Shown here piece by piece: positions 22,362 through 32,296 of a stretch of 64,000 nucleotides of DNA (the first letter of the stretch is position 1; every line of letters starts with the position of its first letter). The notes below the pieces were generated by a model that worked only from the letters and a program-made list of their open reading frames with translations, made no database searches and was not told the DNA's origin. Source of the DNA: Boesenbergia rotunda (taxonomy: Eukaryota; Streptophyta; Magnoliopsida; Zingiberales; Zingiberaceae); the NCBI GenBank assembly GCA_024364735.1, contig JAGFNQ010000870.1, positions 19,176-83,175 of the forward strand, written 5' to 3'. Position numbers and translations under genes: made by a program.

Positions 22362-23600
22362 ATGGCAAGGGGACATCCTAGAAGGGCCTAAAACGAGGAG
22401 CAAGCTCCTAGAGGGCAAGAGACAACGGAGTCGACACCACCACCAAATCTTTTAGAGGTGGTGGCATAGTTACAAAGACAAGTAGCAGAACAATAGCAGG
22501 TTATTACCTCCCTAATGGCTAACCAACAAGCCACTCCTGTTACCCTCGCGGTGGCGAATGTTGTGGCGCCATTTGTGACCGAAGATGCATCAGTCACATC
22601 TGTAGTCCCAGCAAGGGGGGTAAGGCAAGAAGTGTACCTCATCCAATGGCAGAAGCTGAAGCCAGAGAACTCCTCAGGCATGAGCAAACCATGGGATGCT
22701 CAAGCATGGTTCAAAACATTGGAAAGCATAGTAGAACTACTGGACTGGCCAGAGGTAGAGAAGATCAAGTGTGCCTCCTTCTGCCTTACCAGAGATGCTA
22801 GAATGTGGTGGGAGAGAGTCAAGGTCAAGAGAAATGTCAGTCAGATGACATGGGCTGACTTCGAGACTGAGTTCTTCGAAGAATACTTTCACATGCGTGT
22901 AACCAACAATCATTATGATGAGTTCATGGAGTTCAGACAAGGATAACTATTTGTGGATGGAGCAGTGAAGAAGTTTAACTGGCTAGCTCGTCTGTGCCCA
23001 GAGCTAGTTGGCACTGAAAAAGAAATAGTCAAGCTAATGCTGAAGATGTTAAGGCCTGAGATAGCTTTAAATGTGGCTAGCGGTGTTAATAGGCCGCAGA
23101 CCTCAGAAGAACTGATAAGTAGTGCCTTGATCACTGAGCATAACTTAAACAGTATAAAGGCCACCAGAATGCAACAGAAGCAAGTAGTGGTTCAGAAATC
23201 TCAGGGTAACCCACAGAACTGGAAGGGGAACCCAAATAAGAGGAAGTAGGAGGATCAGAAGACTTCGGGAAGCAACAAAGGGAGCTCATCAAGCAAGTAC
23301 CCCAAATATCCTCCTTGCCCAAAATGTGGGAAGATGCATCTAGGAGTATGTCGCCAAGGCATGAGCGGGTGCTATATCTGTGGAGTGGAAGGGCATATGG
23401 CCAAGGCTTGCCCTACCAAAGCAAACCCACCTCGACCACATCTTATTCAATATGGGGAGAAAATCTGCATAGTTGCACCAGATGCAACCAGCACTTGAGG
23501 GACCCTACATTAGTCAAGGGAGAGTGGAAGCCTCACCAGTCCTGACGAATGCTAGGATTTTCGCCATCACCAAGGAAGAGGTGGCAAATTCTCCTATCGT
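22362..23600 (+). pseudogene. Gypsy (Tekay/Del-like) gag, element E
   Basis: One frame starts at ATG 22362. It has three early stops (after PRRA, LLEVVA and VAEQ), then a Retrotrans_gag capsid domain (AQAWFKTLESIVELLDWPE, RDARMWWERVK, MTWADFETEFFEEYF), a stop after EFMEFRQG, and a second capsid part (LCPELVGTEKEIVKLM). The knuckle region follows (CPKCGKMHLGVC, CYICGVEGHMAKAC, about 23310-23415). The early stops fit Gln codons changed by C-to-T. After 23490 the frame shifts towards the protease. Family call rests on motif style and PBS; Tekay/Del is likely but other chromoviruses are possible. Confidence 0.78.
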
Positions 23601-23924
23601 GGTCATAGGTTGAATACTCATCTTATCTCATTATGCTAGTGTGTTATTCGATACTGGTGCAACGCATTCTTTTGTATTTATATCGTTCTCCAAGAAGCTA
23701 GGGATTCCACCAGAAGTGCTGAATAATGAGTTCCTAACGACTCTACCTTTTGGAGAGGTCATGGTATCTACCAAGTGGCTAAGAGCTGTGCCAACTCAGA
23801 TTTCCAACCGGGAACTCTATGGTGATTTAGTAGTCCTTGATATGAAGGATTAGATATCATCTTAGGGATGAATTTCTTGAACAAGTACAATGCCTCTATT
23901 GAATGCCGCAAAAGAAAAGTAAAG
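23601..23924 (+). pseudogene. Gypsy aspartic protease, element E, cut by insertion
   Basis: The frame at 23641-23853 begins VLFDTGATHSFVFISF, the retropepsin active site with intact DTG, and runs to LYGDLVVLDMKD. After one stop, ILGMNFLNKYNASIECRKRK follows, typical of the protease end before RT. The reading is cut at 23924 by the LTR fragment F. No RT, RNase H or integrase of E is seen in the window. Confidence 0.8.
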
Positions 23925-24614
23925 TGTGGGGACCGGTGCCGTCGATAGAGGGGGGTGAATATCGACTTGTAAAAATTCTTGTGGAAAATTTGTCTTTCTT
24001 AGACTTTCGAGGTTCATTTTAGATACAAAGTTAGTAGCAGCAGAAATAGGAAGAACGAACAAATAACAAAGTCCACATGGGATTTTTTACTTGGTTCCCA
24101 ACCCCCCAGTGTGAGTACGTCCAAGGCCTAAGCACGGGAAATGCCCGTCCACTAGTGGTCTCCTTTCTAGACTTTCCGGAGGCGGAGAAACCCGTCTTAC
24201 AATGTAGGATTTACAATCAAAAATATTATGAAAAATAAATGTAGAATGTAAATCAAACCAAACAACAGGTTGAAGACTCGGTCGATCTGGAACTCCGAAG
24301 TGCCGCGTACTTCCTCCCTGAGCTTCTTTGGTCGCAGATCTTCGTCGTTAGTGCGTTTCTTCCGTTCGGAATGCTTAGAATGATCTTGGAATTGTTGTAT
24401 GGAGTTGAGGGATCGAAGCCCCTTTTATAGCCTTGTTACAGGGCGCCTGTGTTGAAGGGGGCGCCTCACAAGGCTTGGTCAAACATCATCTTCGCGCCAA
24501 ACTCGCAGCAGGGATAAGCTCCCCCTTCCGAGGCACCTGACCCATACAGGGTGCCTGGGAGCTCTCAGGCGCCTGTATTAACAGGCGCCTGGGAGGTGGC
24601 TGCCCAGTCCAGGT
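23925..24614 (-). mobile_element. LTR fragment F (same family as LTR G, inverted)
   Basis: Starts TGTGGGGACCGG, the reverse complement of the end of LTR G (CCGGTCCCCACA at 26089), and matches G's last 650-690 bases in reverse order, including the purine/CT leader, a TATA region (near 24422-24430) and GGCGCC palindromes. It stops exactly where LTR G begins. Best explanation: G inserted into F's LTR. The rest of F is not found. Confidence 0.75.
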
Positions 24615-24739
24615 TGTTGGTGCAAGGTGCATCAGTGATGTCCTTCTCTGAGTGTTTCAATGTTTAACAATATGCTTAAGTTAGTGATACATTGAACAAG
24701 GGAAGGGTGAGTCAAGAAAAGAGTACCAAAGTGAACAAA

Positions 24740-25015
24740 AGTCCTAGTTATCCTAGGCACGAAGTCCTGGTTCGAAGAATTGGGCACTAAGTCTTGATCA
24801 TGGATTGGGCACTAAGTCCTAGCCGAGGGCTGGGCACCTAAGACCTGACCGAGGGTTGGGCACGAAGTCCTGGTTCGTTGAATTGGACAATAAGTCATGG
24901 CCGAGGGTTGGGCATTGAAGTCCTGGTTCGTGGAATTGGGCACTAAGTCATGGCCGAGGGTTGGGCACCGAAGTCCTGGACCTAGGGTTTGGGCACGAAG
25001 TCTTGGTTCGAGGGA
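24740..25015. repeat. Wobble-paired hairpin array in LTR G
   Basis: About nine hairpins, each followed by a GGGCAC-type link. Example: CCTAGCC-GAG-GGCTGGG at 24818-24834. Others use CCTGACC with GGTTGGG, or CCTGGTTC with GAATTGGG. Several pairs are G-T, which would be G-U in RNA. Confidence 0.75.
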
Positions 25016-25349
25016 TTGAGCAACTTAGCTGAGCGATGACTAAGGATAGAAGTAGAGATGGGTCGAGATTCAGACGTCTCGAGATCTGGGAGTCTCGAAG
25101 GCTAAGTAAAAAGTCCAACAGGTGGTCCCGGGTGGCAACCGTCTCCTGAGAGGAGTAGGTGAAAGGCGCGTTTCCCGGGATGGGAACTTAGGCATCGGTT
25201 CGACCTAGGGTTTCGCGGGAAATCCGAAGTCAGAACCAATTCGTTAAGGCTAAGGTTGTATGTGTGTTTGCCTTGTATTTATGTATCTTGCAGGTACCTA
25301 AAATTGAAGACAAAGCAGGTGAACAAACACAAGTGGTGGCTGGGAAAAA

Positions 25350-25560
25350 GGCTCCTAGGCGCCTGTGTGAACACAGGCGCCCAAGAGAGGCAGGCGCCTC
25401 ACTTGAAGCAGCATGCTCTCAGGCGCCCTGGATGGCAGGCGCCTGAGAGCTCCCAGGCGCCCTGTATGAGTCAGGCGCCTGGGAAGGGGCCTTATCAACT
25501 GCTGCGAGTTTCGAACGAAGGATGAGGTTTGACCATGCTTATGAGGTGCCCCATAGCATC
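25350..25560. repeat. AGGCGCCT palindrome cluster in LTR G
   Basis: At least six copies of the GGCGCC core, several as CAGGCGCCTG or AGGCGCCT, just upstream of the TATA box. Corresponding clusters are in F (24440-24600), J (51480-51830) and N (61605-61870). Confidence 0.8.
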
Positions 25561-26091
25561 ACGGGCGCCCTAGACAAGACTATAAAAGGGGCTTCGACCC
25601 CTCAACTCAGAACAACAATTCGAATATCATTCTAAGCTTTCCGAGTGATGACAAAGCGCTAAAGATGAAGCTTTGCGACCAAGGACGCTCCAGGAGGAAG
25701 TGCGCGACACTTTGGAGTTCCAGATCGGCCGAGTCTTTGACCTTTTATGTTTTTCTTTGCTTTTACTTTTCTGCACTTAATTTCTGTATATTTTTTATTG
25801 TACAAACGTGCACTGTAAGACGGGTTTCTCCGCCTCCGAAAAGTCTAGAAAGGAGACCATTAGTGGACGGGCGTTTCCCGTGCTTAGGCCTTGGATATAC
25901 TGACCCTGGGGGGTTGGGAACCAAGTAAAATCCGTGTGCACTTTGAGTTCTATTTTTGTTCGTTCTTTCTATTTTCCACTGCTACTAACTCTGTGACCAG
26001 AATGAACAATCGAAAGTTTATGAAGTTTCCACGAAGTTTTTACGGTCGATATTCACCCCCCCCCTCTATCGACGGCACCGGTCCCCACAAG

Positions 26092-26103
26092 TGGTATCAG
26101 AGC
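26092..26103 (+). other. Primer-binding site of element G
   Basis: TGGTATCAGAGC two bases after the LTR end at 26089. Confidence 0.9.
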
Positions 26104-26368
26104 CTGGTAGTTCTTCACCGGACTAACAGCCGACAGAGCAATGATGCCAGGAGTTGAGGGGAAGCCCAGGGGTGAATCAGGTACATTTTTTTAAAATGTC
26201 AATTTTTAAATTTCATATCACATGCTTTAAGTGTAGGGAGAGAGGACACTATAAAAATCGGTGTCCTACTCATAAGACTCGAACTTCACCACCGGCAGCA
26301 AAGGAGGCACCAGTGCCGGAGGGACAAAAGCCAAATAATATGTTTCAAATGTCAAAAGCACGGACACT
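26104..26368 (+). pseudogene. Element G internal region: CCHC protein, first part
   Basis: Only about 100 bases separate the PBS from a zinc knuckle (CFKCRERGHYKNRC, about 26223-26264), so the capsid part of gag is missing. A Pro/Ala-rich linker follows. A second knuckle then starts in another frame near 26342 and is cut by insertion H at 26374; its second half lies just after H. Confidence 0.6.
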
Positions 26369-26373
26369 ACCGG

Positions 26374-27498
26374 TGTTGAGGCAATCTATGGTCCGGAGAG
26401 ACCAAGAGTTTTGATGTTTGGGCAAAGGGTTTAAGTTAGGTTTTCCCTTGTGTACTAATATGTGTAATTGAGTGTGCAGGATTGTAGGTTTACACATATT
26501 GACTTAGCTGGACGACTTCTGTATGGTGAAGGGTTGCATGGAGACAAGCTGGAGGCTTGTATGCACCGAGGGACCTTGGTATAGCAGGGATGATGAGCCG
26601 AGGGGCGTGGACTTTGAGGCGTACGTGAAGGATGGCATGGAGATAAGCTGGAGGCTTGAGTGCATCCGAGGGACGAGGGCCAAAGATGAAGAGGACGTGA
26701 AGGCAATTGTCAAGGCTGCTGGTGAAGAGTCAGCAAAGTCGTGAAGGGACGAGAGCTGAGGGAAGATGACTCCAAGGGCAAGCTAAGAAGTGGACTTTAA
26801 AGGGCACATGTGAAGGGTGGCATGGAGGCAAGTCGAGGACTTGCGTGCGCATCCGAGGGACGATAGCAGGTGGAAGAGGACTTCAAGGAGCAAGCCAAGG
26901 GAGTATGCTTGAAGGCACATGTCGACGAGGGTCAATAGAGTGACGAAGAGTGTTTGTAGAGGCTGGGCAGTCGATTGGTGTTATAACAGTCGACTGCCAG
27001 CACAAACAGAAACTCACAGTAGGTTCTGGACCCTGGACCAGTCGACTGGTAGCAGCCAAAATTCGAACGTTAGGCGTGTAACGGTCGAATTTGGCTGGGG
27101 CAGTCGACTGCCCTAGGGGCAGTCGACTGGTGGCGAGGGTTTTCAGCCTTAGTTCTATTATGGGGACTTTGTGTTGGCTGAAAGGTTTGACAAATTTGAT
27201 CTTGGTTAAAGGCCAAATAGTAGTCTTGGTGGACAGATATTGTCGAGGTTTTGTGGCGAGGTTTCTCCACCCACAAGGAGCGACAAGGGCTAGCCGGAGG
27301 TCATCCGGGGAGTGATCCACCGAAGGATTCTTGGATTAGTCACCCTTAGGAGTAGATACCAAGTAAATCGTTCTTGTTAGCATTGCTTTCTTATTGTTTA
27401 TTGTTTTGTTTGTATTTCCGCTTGCGCAACTAACAACGTAGGTACAAGAAAGACAAAAAGTGCTATTCACCCCCTCTAGATACGTCAACGATCTAACA
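26374..27498 (+). mobile_element. 5' LTR of non-autonomous copia element H
   Basis: Starts TGTTGAGGCAATC and ends GATCTAACA, 1125 bp; the partner LTR is at 31143-32291. TSD ACCGG at 26369-26373 and 32292-32296. Contains CAGTCGACTG palindromes between about 26965 and 27130. Confidence 0.92.
26965..27130. repeat. CAGTCGACTG palindromes in 5' LTR of H
   Basis: Five copies or near-copies of CAGTCGACTG, some in larger inverted pairs; the same set is at 31735-31922 in the 3' LTR. The 3' LTR keeps a fuller 12-bp pair (CCAGTCGACTGC with GCAGTCGACTGG near 31808-31840) where the 5' LTR has a short deletion. Confidence 0.85.
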
Positions 27499-27500
27499 AG

Positions 27501-27512
27501 TGGTAACAGAGC
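27501..27512 (+). other. Primer-binding site of element H
   Basis: TGGTAACAGAGC, one base different from the PBS of the other elements, two bases after the LTR. Confidence 0.85.
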
Positions 27513-27572
27513 GAAGGACCGCTCTTATTGGACTAATCGCCAAGGGAGCAAAGTAAGCTAGAGGAGAAAACA

Positions 27573-29067
27573 ATGGAAGATAAGTTGGGTGACGACATCT
27601 ACACTCCACCCCCTACGATCATGAAGATTTCGGGTATTAGAAGACAAGAATAGAAACATGGTTCGGAATGGAGTGGGACTTTAGGATTGGGCTTGAAGAG
27701 CCCTTTGAGATTCCAAAGGATAAGCACGGGAAGAAGCATAGGCCTAGATATTGGAATCAAGAGCAACAAAATCAATCGAGGGTAAATATGAAGGTAATTG
27801 ATGTATTGATTAATATTTTGCCTAACAATGTCTTGAGTGGTGTAGGGACATATGAAAATGCATGTGAGTTGTGGAAAAAGATAGAAGAATATCATGAGAA
27901 ATCTACACAAGCAAAAAGAGTGGAAGAGTAAATAGAAATGGATTCAATGGACCAAGAAAGGAAAAAGAAACGGAAGTGTCAACATCCGAAGAGGAAGAAG
28001 TGTCCACATCCTCAAGTGAGGAAAAAGGTGAAAAAGTCTTCACATCAAGGAATGAGGGGGAGGAAAGACCATCCTCAACATCGGAGCAGGAAGAAGCGTG
28101 TACCTCCACCAAAGCAAGAACCAAAGATCATATCATATGCTTTGGATGCAATGAAAAGGGACACTACAAAGATAAGTGTCTAAATGGTAAGAAAAAGGAG
28201 GTACTCTCTAAACTCATTTCAATTCCAGTTAAATCTAATATGAGTTGTAGGATTGGAGAAGCCCAAGAGAAAAGAAGAAAAATTTGATGCTTCACATGTG
28301 GAGAGCTAGGGCACTATCACACAAAGTGCCCAAGGAGTAAAGAGTTGAAGAAAATGGAGCAATTGAGAAGATGGGAGAAGGAGGAAAGGAAGAAGAGAAG
28401 AAGCCCACATCAAGGAGGATCTCCAAAGGTAAGGGAGGTAATTCCTAACCTTAAGTTAAAATGTAATTCAAATTTGAGTTCCCCCATGCATATTAAAAAT
28501 AGTGTTAATTATTCCTCCATGCATGCTAGGATTAATGAAAATTGCTTACTTGTGCACAATCATGGTTTTAAATATAATGATAGAAGTAGGGTTAACAAGG
28601 TAGATCAAAACCCTAGAGAAAGCATGCATCATGATAAACCTAGGACCTTTGTACCTAAGGATCAAAGCATAAATCCCAAGAAGGGGAGGTATATGCCTAG
28701 AAAGGTGGGTAGGTCTAGGGATGTCCAAAGTGGACATATGGACACTAAGGTTAGAAACTTGGAAAGGGAAAATCAAGCCTTGACGGCAAGGTTTGATAAA
28801 TTGGAAAAGACCCTAGAAAGATTCACGGTTGGATCAAAGGGTTTAGACATGGTGTTGGGTAGTATAAAACCCAACTATGATAGATCGGGTTTGGGATACC
28901 GGTCTAGAGTCTCCAATGCCAACAAAAAGAAGTATCCTGGGGAAGCATACAATTATGGCAAGAAGGAGAAGTCCAAGGATGACAAGGGGGTGCCATTTCA
29001 AGGGAAAGAAAATGACATAACCAAAGACAAGGTGTCTAAGGTTAAGAGGGTTCATTTTGTGGGCTAA
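27573..29067 (+). pseudogene. SIRE-like gag of element H, the only coding region
   Basis: ATG at 27573 opens a short frame, a shift follows, then a capsid-like segment (27668-27931: ACELWKKIEEYHEKST) and an acidic Ser/Glu-rich part. Two CCHC knuckles follow: CFGCNEKGHYKDKC (28138-28179) and CFTCGELGHYHTKC (28288-28329), with a TGA immediately before the second. The frame at 28345-29067 has a coiled coil (LERENQALTARFDKLEKTLE), the SIRE motif SKGLDMVLGSIKPNYDRSGLGY, and a Lys-rich end. It matches the gag of J in order. No pol exists in the element, so H depends on proteins from an autonomous relative. Confidence 0.8.
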
Positions 29068-29518
29068 GAATCACCGAGAGCTCACCGGTGTGGTCTAGTG
29101 TGGATTGAGTCACCTAGGGAAGTGGCTAGGGCTAAGAGCTCAAGGGGGAGGTCTAGGAGCCTTTGGGGTCCACGGTAAATGGATCTCAAGAGATAGGTTC
29201 TCTAGGAAGTCCAAGTGGGCTAGGAAATGTGCCAAAAGGGTTGAAAGACTAGGGTAAGTCTTAATCCTAGATAATTGGCACATTAAAAGGAGAATTAGGG
29301 AGAAAAGGATGAAAATAGGAGTATATTGGATAAAATTAGGGTTTAATGGGTAAATACCATATAATTTAGTGCTAGAAATGTATTATGATCAGAAATAAGA
29401 AGATTCATCAAGAAGGAGTCAAAATTAGGACTTTTGGAAGAGTTTAAAAGATATAATTTAGGAGGAGTTGAGTTTCGTTCTAATCTTGGGATCTGGAGTA
29501 CATTTATTTGAAAACAAA

Positions 29519-29730
29519 TTTTTCCCAAGTAGGCATAGGCTCCACAAATCTCCCCACGAAAATTTTAGATTTTTTGGAGATTTGTGGAATTAACTAAGAA
29601 TTACTGAAATTAGACTGAAAACCTGAAATTCAGGTATCAGTCGACTGCCCTGGGGGGCAGTCGACTGATCTCAGCCCAGAAACCTTCTGTAAGGTTTGCC
29701 AGTTGACTGCCCCTGGGGCAGTCGACTGAT
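29519..29730. repeat. Stem-loop module 1 of element H
   Basis: TTTTTCCCAAGTAGGCATAGG leads into an inverted pair CCACAAATCTCC/GGAGATTTGTGG (about 29550-29587). About 60 bases on come CAGTCGACTGCC/GGCAGTCGACTG pairs (29640-29730). A diverged second copy is at 30427-30590. Confidence 0.75.
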
Positions 29731-30426
29731 CCGTAGGTTTAAGGATAAAAGGCATATTGGATAGTGAGAAATTACAAAATTGGATTATGGGATATGACTT
29801 TGGATTAAACTTCTTGATTATGATTTCATATTCCTTGAATAAAGTGTTATCCCATGATTTAATAAGACTTTATTGATATCTTGAAAATCAAGGAAGATTG
29901 ATAAGTTTCCTATATGAATCTAAGATTAAGAAATAAAGAAGGGAGAGTTAAGGACAATTCCATGTGTCAAATTATAATGGTTAGCTTTGACAAACACATG
30001 GAATTAGAGATGGATTTGGAAGTTGATACAAAATGCCAAACGTTTGAGGAAATTAGAGGATGTATCAAAAGTCAAGCACATTTGATATTCTTCATGAAAT
30101 CATATTTTTCTAGGATAGGGTATATCCTAGCAAATGTGCTTGCAAATTTTTAGATTTTTCCGGGGTTTGTTGAGTTCTTTTTGGCACTAGGAGTAAGGTT
30201 GCTTGGGGCAATCCTTTAATGATGTCAAAGGGGGAAGAACTTGGGTGTTAAGTTGGGTAGAACTTAACTTGAGTTTATGATGTTAGGTTGGGTAGAACTT
30301 AATCTTGATTAATTGAAAATTGGGAGAAGGTATAGGTCAAGGGGGAGGTTGCCTCTTGTTTGTCTTAATTTTCATAGGAAATTTTGGGTTTTGTGTCAAA
30401 CTTAGGAATGGTGATAGATAAATGGT

Positions 30427-30590
30427 GAAATGTATTTTTCCCAAGTAGGTATAGGCACCACAAACTTCTCCATAAAATTTGAGAATTTTTGGAGATTTGT
30501 GGAATTTCTGGCGCATTTCTGAATTTGGCCAGAAGAGCTGATTTTCAGAGTGTCAATCGACTGCCATGGGGGCAGTCGACTAGCCAGGGC
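30427..30590. repeat. Stem-loop module 2 of element H
   Basis: Repeats the order of module 1: a TTTTCCCAAGTAGG lead, a CCACAAAC...TCTCC/GGAGATTTGTGG pair, then an ATCGACTGCC/GGCAGTCGACT pair. Confidence 0.7.
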
Positions 30591-31142
30591 TGGATTGTGT
30601 ATCCAATAGCTGGTTTATGTCTAAATGATGTAAAACAAGTGTATGGGGGGTTGGTACACTATGTTTAGGATCATTAGGGATTAAAAGATCCAATAATTGG
30701 GATATTGTTGGAGTCTTTTTGATGTTAGGCAAAGGGGAAGAAGTGTTGGGTTTAATTTGGGAAACCAAACACTCCTTTTCAGGAAACCCTAGGTCTAGGG
30801 GGAGCCTAGGTGAAGGGGGAGCATGGTTGCTCCATTCTTGGCGTAAGTGGAACCTTGGAGAGGTTCTTAAAAAACCTTTGTAAGTCCAGTATAGGGGGAG
30901 CTTTGGAGAAGCTTTAAAAAGCCTATTTTTGGTGAAACTTCCTAACTTGGAGGGTTAGGTGTATAGGATGCCTTGGGATAGGATCCATGACATGTTTGTA
31001 TTGCATATGCATTGACGGTGTAAGTCCAAGATGGAGTCTTGGCAGTGTAAGTCCAAATGTTTATTTAGCATGGTTATTGCTATTGACTACTATTTGATTT
31101 CCCTAACTTAAACGTATTGCCAAATATCAAAAAGGGGGAGAT

Positions 31143-32291
31143 TGTTGAGGTAATCTATGGTCTGGAGTGACCATGAGTTTTGATGTTTGGGCAAAGAGTT
31201 TAAGTTAGGTTTTCCCTTGTATACTAATATGTGTAATTGAGTGTGCAGGATTGCAGGTTTACACATATTGACTTAGCTGGACGACTTCGGTATGGTAAAG
31301 GGTTGCATGGAGACAAGCTAGAGGCTTGTGTGTACCCGAGGGACCTTGGTATAGCAGGGTTGATGAGCCGAGGGGCGTGGACTTCGAGGCGTATGTGAAG
31401 GATGGCATAGAGACAAGCTAGAGGCTTGTGTGCATCCGAGGGACGAGGGCCGAAGATGAAGAGGACGCGAAGGCAATAGTCAAGGCTGCTGGTGAAGAGT
31501 CAGCAAAGTCGTGAAGGGATGAGAGCCGAGGGAAGATGACTCCAAGGGAAAGCTGAGAAGTGGACTTCAAAGGGCACACGTGAAGGGTTGCATGGAGGCA
31601 AGTTGAGGACTTGCGTGCACATCCGAGGGACGATAGCCGGTGGAAGAGGACTTCAAGGAGCAAGCCAAGGGAGTATGCTTGAAGGCACATGTCGACGAGG
31701 GTCAATAGAGTGAGGAAGAGTGTTTGTAGAGGCTGGGCAGTCGACTGGTGTTATAACAGTCGATTACCAGCACAAACAGAAACTCACAGTAGGTTCTAGA
31801 CCCTGGACCAGTCGACTGCCCTGGGAGCAGTCGACTGGTTGCAGCCAAAATTCGAACGTTAGGCGTGTAACGGTCGGATTTGGCTGGGGGCAGTCGACTG
31901 CCCTGGGCGGCAGTCAACTGGTGGCAAGGGTTTTCAGCCTTAGTTCTATTTAAGGGGACTTCGTGTTGGCTGAAAGGTTTGACGAATTTGGTCTTGGTTA
32001 AAGGCCAAATAGTAGTCTTGGTGCTCAGATATTTTGGTGGTGTTGTGGCGAGGTTTCTCCACCCACAAGGAGCGACAAGGGCTAGCCGGAGGTCATCCGG
32101 GGAGTGATCCACCGAAGGATTCTTGGATTAGTCGCCCTTAGGGGTGGATACCAAGTAAATTGTTCTTGTTAGCATTGCTTTCTTATTGTTTATTGTTTTA
32201 TTTGTATTTTCGCTTGCGCAACTAACAACGTAGGTACAAGAAAGCCGAAAAGTGCTATTCATCCCCCTATAGCAACGTCAACGATCTAACA
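31143..32291 (+). mobile_element. 3' LTR of element H
   Basis: Starts TGTTGAGGTAATC, ends GATCTAACA, 1149 bp. Close to the 5' LTR with scattered substitutions and small indels, then the TSD ACCGG. Confidence 0.92.
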
Positions 32292-32296
32292 ACCGG

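Larger units (their letters stand above)
24615..26089 (+). mobile_element. 5' LTR of copia element G
   Basis: Starts TGTTGGTGCAAGG and ends GGTCCCCACA, 1475 bp, followed by a PBS. TATAAAAG at 25581-25588. U3 holds an array of wobble-paired hairpins (24740-25015) and AGGCGCCT palindromes (25350-25560). Structure is SIRE-like. Short open frames within it (for example 25256-25525) carry no recognisable protein. Confidence 0.82.
29068..31142 (+). other. Non-coding 3' region of element H
   Basis: About 2.1 kb without protease, integrase, RT or RNase H similarity. It holds two related stem-loop modules (29519-29730 and 30427-30590), several AGGGGGAG tracts (about 30350-30900), and ends with the polypurine tract AAAAAGGGGGAGAT at 31130-31142. 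The last 30 bases are nearly the same as those before the 3' LTR of J. Confidence 0.75.
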
